Assembly (NCBI RefSeq): GCF_012911845.1
Contig: NZ_JAAXCU010000010.1
Location: 1-34,779, forward strand
DNA: 34,779 nt
Reading direction: 5' to 3'
From: Bacillus sp. RO2
Lineage (GTDB): Bacteria > Bacillota > Bacilli > Bacillales > Bacillaceae_I
Below, piece by piece: positions 31,563 through 34,779 of the stretch. The first letter of the stretch is position 1. Each line of letters starts with the position of its first letter. Below the pieces are notes generated by a model that made no database searches, had not been told where the DNA came from, and was given only the letters and a program-made list of their open reading frames with translations. A program made the position numbers and the translations under genes.

Positions 31563-31640
31563 ATAACACCCTCCTTTCCCTTTGCTAACACTATATGTGT
31601 ATAGGCTTAAACTTGTCAGCGCTTTCAAAAATTTATTTTT

Positions 31641-31682
31641 CAAAAAAAAATAGAGCTGAAATCAACTCTTCGATTTCAACTC
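31641..31682 (-). terminator. Terminator of the ring-cleaving dioxygenase gene
   Basis: On the minus strand GAGTTGAAATC pairs with GATTTCAGCTC (31653-31663 and 31672-31682), followed by TATTTTTTTTT. Confidence 0.9.
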
Positions 31683-31692
31683 CATTTTCTAT

Positions 31693-32661
31693 TTAGTTTA
31701 TTTCAAGTGGGCGTAAATTTGCTTCAATTTCTTCTCTTTTTGGTTCTAAAAATGGAGGAAGTGCAAGTTTTTCTCCCATTGTCTCTAAAGGCTCGTCTGC
31801 ACTGAACCCAGGTGTGTCTGTGGATAGTTCAAAAAGAATCCCATTGGGCTCCCTGAAGTAGAGTGCTTTAAAATAGTATCTTTCTACTTCTCCTGAGTTC
31901 GGAAGGCGAGTTTCCCTTACTCGTTGCACCCACTTTTGGAACTCCTCTTTGTTTGGAACGCGGAATGCTACATGGTGTACGCCACCCCGTCCTATTCTTT
32001 CAGGTGGAAGATCAGGCCTTGTCTCAATATGAACTTCTGCTCCTGGCCCGCCTGCCCCTGTTGTGTACACTTCAATTGCAGGGAAATCCCCTTTAAGAGA
32101 AGGATATGACCCTTTATGCTGAAAGCCAAGCACATTGGTTAAGATGCTTGTGGTTGGCAGAGCAGATTTAACAGTCAACGTTACAGGTCCAAGTCCAATA
32201 ATGGCATGTTCTGTCGGAATGTCTTTCTTTTCCCATGGAACACCTGCTGGTACACCATTTTCTCCGTTATCAGCAACTAATAATAGCTTTGTTCCTTCGT
32301 AATCTTCAAACGCTAAAGTGTCCCTGTCTGCACGCTGTTTTATTTCTTCTTGTTTGATGTTGAATGTCTGAAATCTCTGTTGCCAAAAGCGAAGTGATTC
32401 GGTTGTTGCCACCCGCAGGGAAGTGGAAGAAATACTTGAAACTCCTTCATGCGTTCTGCCTAAACCAGGAATATCGAAAAAGGTAATCTCTGTTCCAGGA
32501 TTTCCTTCTGCATCACCATAAAACAGATGATAAGAGGATGTGTTATCTTGATTGACGGTCTTTTTTACAAGTCGCATTCCAAGAACCTCTGTGAAAAAAT
32601 GATAATTCTTTTCTGCTTTGGCAGTTAATAAAGAAACGTGGTGTAAACCTAACAGTTGCAT
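31693..32661 (-). CDS. Ring-cleaving dioxygenase (MhqO/MhqA-like, VOC superfamily)
   Basis: A 322-residue two-domain VOC enzyme close in length and motifs to MhqO and MhqA of B. subtilis, which open hydroquinone/catechol-type rings. The N terminus reads MQLLGLHHVSLLTAKAEKNY with His7/His8; the second domain has GGVHHVAFRVP (His229/His230) and GILFELSTD (Glu278), giving the expected His-His-Glu iron ligands. AAAAGGAGTG precedes the ATG. It has a strong sigma-A promoter with an MhqR-type box over the predicted start site, so it should be induced by quinones through MhqR-like derepression. Not certain whether the orthologue is MhqO or MhqA. Confidence 0.9.
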   Translation of the reverse strand: MQLLGLHHVSLLTAKAEKNYHFFTEVLGMRLVKKTVNQDNTSSYHLFYGDAEGNPGTEITFFDIPGLGRTHEGVSSISSTSLRVATTESLRFWQQRFQTFNIKQEEIKQRADRDTLAFEDYEGTKLLLVADNGENGVPAGVPWEKKDIPTEHAIIGLGPVTLTVKSALPTTSILTNVLGFQHKGSYPSLKGDFPAIEVYTTGAGGPGAEVHIETRPDLPPERIGRGGVHHVAFRVPNKEEFQKWVQRVRETRLPNSGEVERYYFKALYFREPNGILFELSTDTPGFSADEPLETMGEKLALPPFLEPKREEIEANLRPLEIN

Positions 32662-32701
32662 AGGTTATCACTCCTTTTATAATAAATGGTTTCATTTAAA
32701 A

Positions 32702-32719
32702 TATCTCGAATTCAAGATA
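32702..32719 (-). promoter_or_regulatory. MhqR-type operator of the ring-cleaving dioxygenase gene
   Basis: TATCTCGAATTCAAGATA is nearly the exact MhqR consensus inverted repeat. It sits directly downstream of the -10 box, over the expected transcription start, the position for repression by blocking initiation. Confidence 0.82.
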
Positions 32720-32748
32720 ATTATAACATGGTTTTTTCGCATTCTCAA
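32720..32748 (-). promoter_or_regulatory. Sigma-A promoter of the ring-cleaving dioxygenase gene
   Basis: On the minus strand TTGAGA (32743-32748), a 17-bp spacer and a perfect TATAAT (32720-32725). It is followed immediately by the MhqR-type box. Confidence 0.8.
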
Positions 32749-32865
32749 TAGAAATGAATTTTTAGAAAAATACAAAATTTTTATGTGTTTTTCTGCTTTT
32801 TTATTGCTAAATTTCCCGTTTCAAAATATATTTATTATATATATATGTAGGAGAGTGATGAGAAC

Positions 32866-34131
32866 TTGGATAGTATACCCTATGACTCGATAATTTTATT
32901 AGGGGCATTGTTAATATTATCAGGATATTTTTCGGCATCTGAAACGGCTATTACGAGCGTGAACAAAGTGCGACTACGTAATCAGGCAGACAACAATGCA
33001 AGAGCAAAACGCTCATTAAACATGGCAGAAAACTTTGATCAAAGTGTTTCTACAATTCTAATAGGTAATAATATTGTCAACATAGCAATGGCAGCTATAG
33101 CTACAAACATTGCTACGCAACTATACGGCCCTGGTGGCAGTACATTAGCAATCACGACAGGAATTATTACGATAATAGTCCTTGTTTTTGGGGAGATTTT
33201 GCCGAAATCTTTAGCAAAACAATATGCAGAAAAATATTTACTAATAATATCTGCTTCTTTAATGACAGTCATGAAACTCTTTTATCCAATTACATGGTTG
33301 TTCGTCCAATTAAAAGTAGGTATCAAAAAACTTCTTGGTGCAGATAAGGAGGAGCCTACTGTAACAGAAGAAGACGTCATAGCGATGGTGGAAATTGGGG
33401 AAGAAGAAGGGACTTTTCTCACACAAGAACGAGAATTACTGCACAATGCCATAGCGTTTGATGATATTGTCGTGAAAGATATCCTTACGCCAAGACCTGA
33501 TGTAGTAGCCATCTCGGAGGATACGTCTATTGAAGAAATTAAAGACATTTTTATAAAAGAGCAATATTCACGCTTACCTTTATATCAAGGGTCCATTGAT
33601 AATATAATCGGAGTGATTTCACATAGAGATTTCTTTGCCCAATATGTCCAGAACCCGAACTTTTCATTAAGAGAAATTGCACGCAGTCCGTTTTTTGTCA
33701 TCGGTTCTGCCAAAATATCTAACCTTCTTAAAGAACTGCAAACTTCACAAAATCATCTGGCCATCGTCCTTGATGAGTATGGTGGAACTGCGGGTATTAT
33801 CTCGATAGAAGATATTATAGAAGAGATTGTCGGGGAAATTTGGGATGAGCATGATGAAAATGAAAACTTGGTGGAAGTCCTCGATGAATTGAAATTCCGT
33901 ATGGATGGACGTCTTCCTGTGGAAGATTTTACGGAGCTGCTTCAACTTGAAGTAGCAGAATCCACCGCTAACACATTAGGTGGTTGGATTTCTGATATGC
34001 TCGGCTATCTCCCGAAAAAAGGAGAAAGAGTGGAGTGTGAAAGCTTCGTCATTCACATAGAAGAAGTAAAAAAGCATCGAATACAAAAAGTAGTTGTCGA
34101 GAAAAATGTAGATATTGTTTTCTCTGCTTAA
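32866..34131 (+). CDS. CNNM/CorC-type transporter (hemolysin C family, YhdP/YqhB-like)
   Basis: A 421-residue membrane protein. The N-terminal DUF21/CNNM transmembrane domain (about 1-190) starts IILLGALLILSGYFSASETA and holds VFGEILPKSLAKQ. A CBS pair follows (about 200-325, with VKDILTPRPDVVAI), then LDEYGGTAGIISIEDIIEEIVGEI and a C-terminal CorC/HlyC domain (about 340-415). B. subtilis relatives (MpfA/YhdP, YqhB) export Mg2+. The start is TTG 32866 with AGGAGAG about 10 nt upstream. An ATG at 32858 belongs to another frame. Mono-cistronic. Confidence 0.92.
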   Translation: MDSIPYDSIILLGALLILSGYFSASETAITSVNKVRLRNQADNNARAKRSLNMAENFDQSVSTILIGNNIVNIAMAAIATNIATQLYGPGGSTLAITTGIITIIVLVFGEILPKSLAKQYAEKYLLIISASLMTVMKLFYPITWLFVQLKVGIKKLLGADKEEPTVTEEDVIAMVEIGEEEGTFLTQERELLHNAIAFDDIVVKDILTPRPDVVAISEDTSIEEIKDIFIKEQYSRLPLYQGSIDNIIGVISHRDFFAQYVQNPNFSLREIARSPFFVIGSAKISNLLKELQTSQNHLAIVLDEYGGTAGIISIEDIIEEIVGEIWDEHDENENLVEVLDELKFRMDGRLPVEDFTELLQLEVAESTANTLGGWISDMLGYLPKKGERVECESFVIHIEEVKKHRIQKVVVEKNVDIVFSA

Positions 34132-34140
34132 TATCTTTTA

Positions 34141-34167
34141 AAACCCTGGTATATACCAGGGTTTTTT
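34141..34167 (+). terminator. Terminator after the CNNM/CorC gene
   Basis: AAACCCTGGTAT (34141-34152) and ATACCAGGGTTT (34153-34164) form a perfect palindrome with a T tract. Confidence 0.9.
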
Positions 34168-34231
34168 ATATGATAAGTTTTAGTTCCCTGATCATTGAGA
34201 ATTATTGGGGAGTACAGAGAATCAAAGCAGT

Positions 34232-34779
34232 CAATGAGGACAATGTTCAGGATTTTTGGTGTTGTCTGGTAGTCATAGGGGTTCAATGAGGACAATGTAC
34301 AGGAGTTTTAGTGTTGTCCGGTAGTCATAGGGGATCAATGAGGACAATGTACAGGAGTTTTAGTGTTGTCCCGTAGTCATACGGTCGCAATGAGGACAAT
34401 GTACAGGAGTTATGTTGTTGTCCAGTAGTCATAGGGTCGCAATGAGGACAATGTAAAGGAGTTTTGATGTTGTCCGGTAGTCATACGGTCGCAATGAGGA
34501 CAATGTACAGGAGTTATGGTGTTGTCCGGTAGTCATAGGGTCGCAATGAGGACAATGTTCAGGAGTTTTGATGTTGCCCGGTAGTCATAGGGTCGCAATG
34601 AGGACAATGTTCAGGAGTTTTGATGTTGTCCGGTAGTCATAGGGTCGCAATGAGGACAATGTACAGGAGTTTTAGTGTTGTCCGGTAGTCATAGGGGTTC
34701 AATGAGGACAATGTACAGGATTTTTGGTGTTGTCCGGTAGTCATAGGGTCGCAATGAGGACAATGTTCAGGATTTTTGG
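34232..34779 (+). repeat. 52-bp tandem repeat array 3 (continues past the window)
   Basis: CAATGAGGACAATGT starts units at 34232, 34284, 34336, 34388, 34440, 34492, 34544, 34596, 34648, 34700 and 34752, each exactly 52 bp apart. Ten are full and the last is cut by the window end. CCGGTAGTCATAGG (with few exceptions) occupies positions 35-48. GGACAA (7-12) and TTGTCC (31-36) can pair within a unit. Positions 3-16 equal those of array 1, and 35-48 equal those of array 2 except one base. It begins about 65 nt after a terminator. Confidence 0.96.

Noticed and set aside
32618-32893. 91-residue plus-strand ORF before the CNNM/CorC gene
   Set aside because: It overlaps the start, promoter and operator of the divergent dioxygenase gene and lacks a ribosome site; its ATG at 32858 is in the wrong frame for the transporter.

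Overview
The window looks like a chromosomal segment of a moderately low-GC, spore-forming Bacillaceae species. The evidence is AGGAGG-type ribosome sites, many U-tract terminators, and the yhbB-trmL-prkA-yhbH block, which follows the Bacillus subtilis order without yhbD/E/F. PrkA, YhbH and a KinB-like kinase point to a sporulator. The genus is not resolved. I found no rRNA, tRNA, CRISPR array, transposase or prophage genes.

Layout: (1) 1-360, a 52-bp tandem repeat array. (2) 0.5-7.4 kb, yhbB, trmL, prkA, yhbH, small ORFs and the KinB-like kinase. (3) 7.5-13.3 kb, a dipeptide/glutathione-type ABC transporter whose binding-protein gene diverges from the permease/ATPase operon. (4) 13.4-13.85 kb, a second 52-bp array. 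(5) 14.0-26.0 kb, the most striking region. A textbook sigma-54 promoter precedes a second peptide ABC transporter, a secreted multidomain cyanophycinase-like protein, an isoaspartyl dipeptidase and a sigma-54 activator. (6) 26.05-26.4 kb, nested inverted-repeat elements. (7) 26.4-34.1 kb, an alanine/glycine symporter, a DinB-fold protein, two ring-cleaving dioxygenases each with an MhqR-type operator, a GNAT protein, small proteins and a CNNM/CorC-type transporter. (8) 34.2 kb to the end, a third 52-bp array running off the window.

Region 5 reads as one pathway. The secreted cyanophycinase would cut extracellular cyanophycin (multi-arginyl-polyaspartate) to beta-Asp-Arg. The lipoprotein and permease/ATPase complex would import the dipeptide, IadA would split it to Asp and Arg, and the adjacent activator would switch on the sigma-54 promoter. 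The OppC/DppC-type permease carries about 230 extra residues with two BIG2-like Ig modules in its first extracellular loop. Substrate assignment is inference from gene content.

The three intergenic arrays have unlike middle sequences but the same 52-bp period and the same skeleton (ATGAnGAC at unit positions 3-10, GTCAT at 41-45). This creates a repeating dyad TCAT-N9-ATGA at each unit junction. I do not recognise this family.
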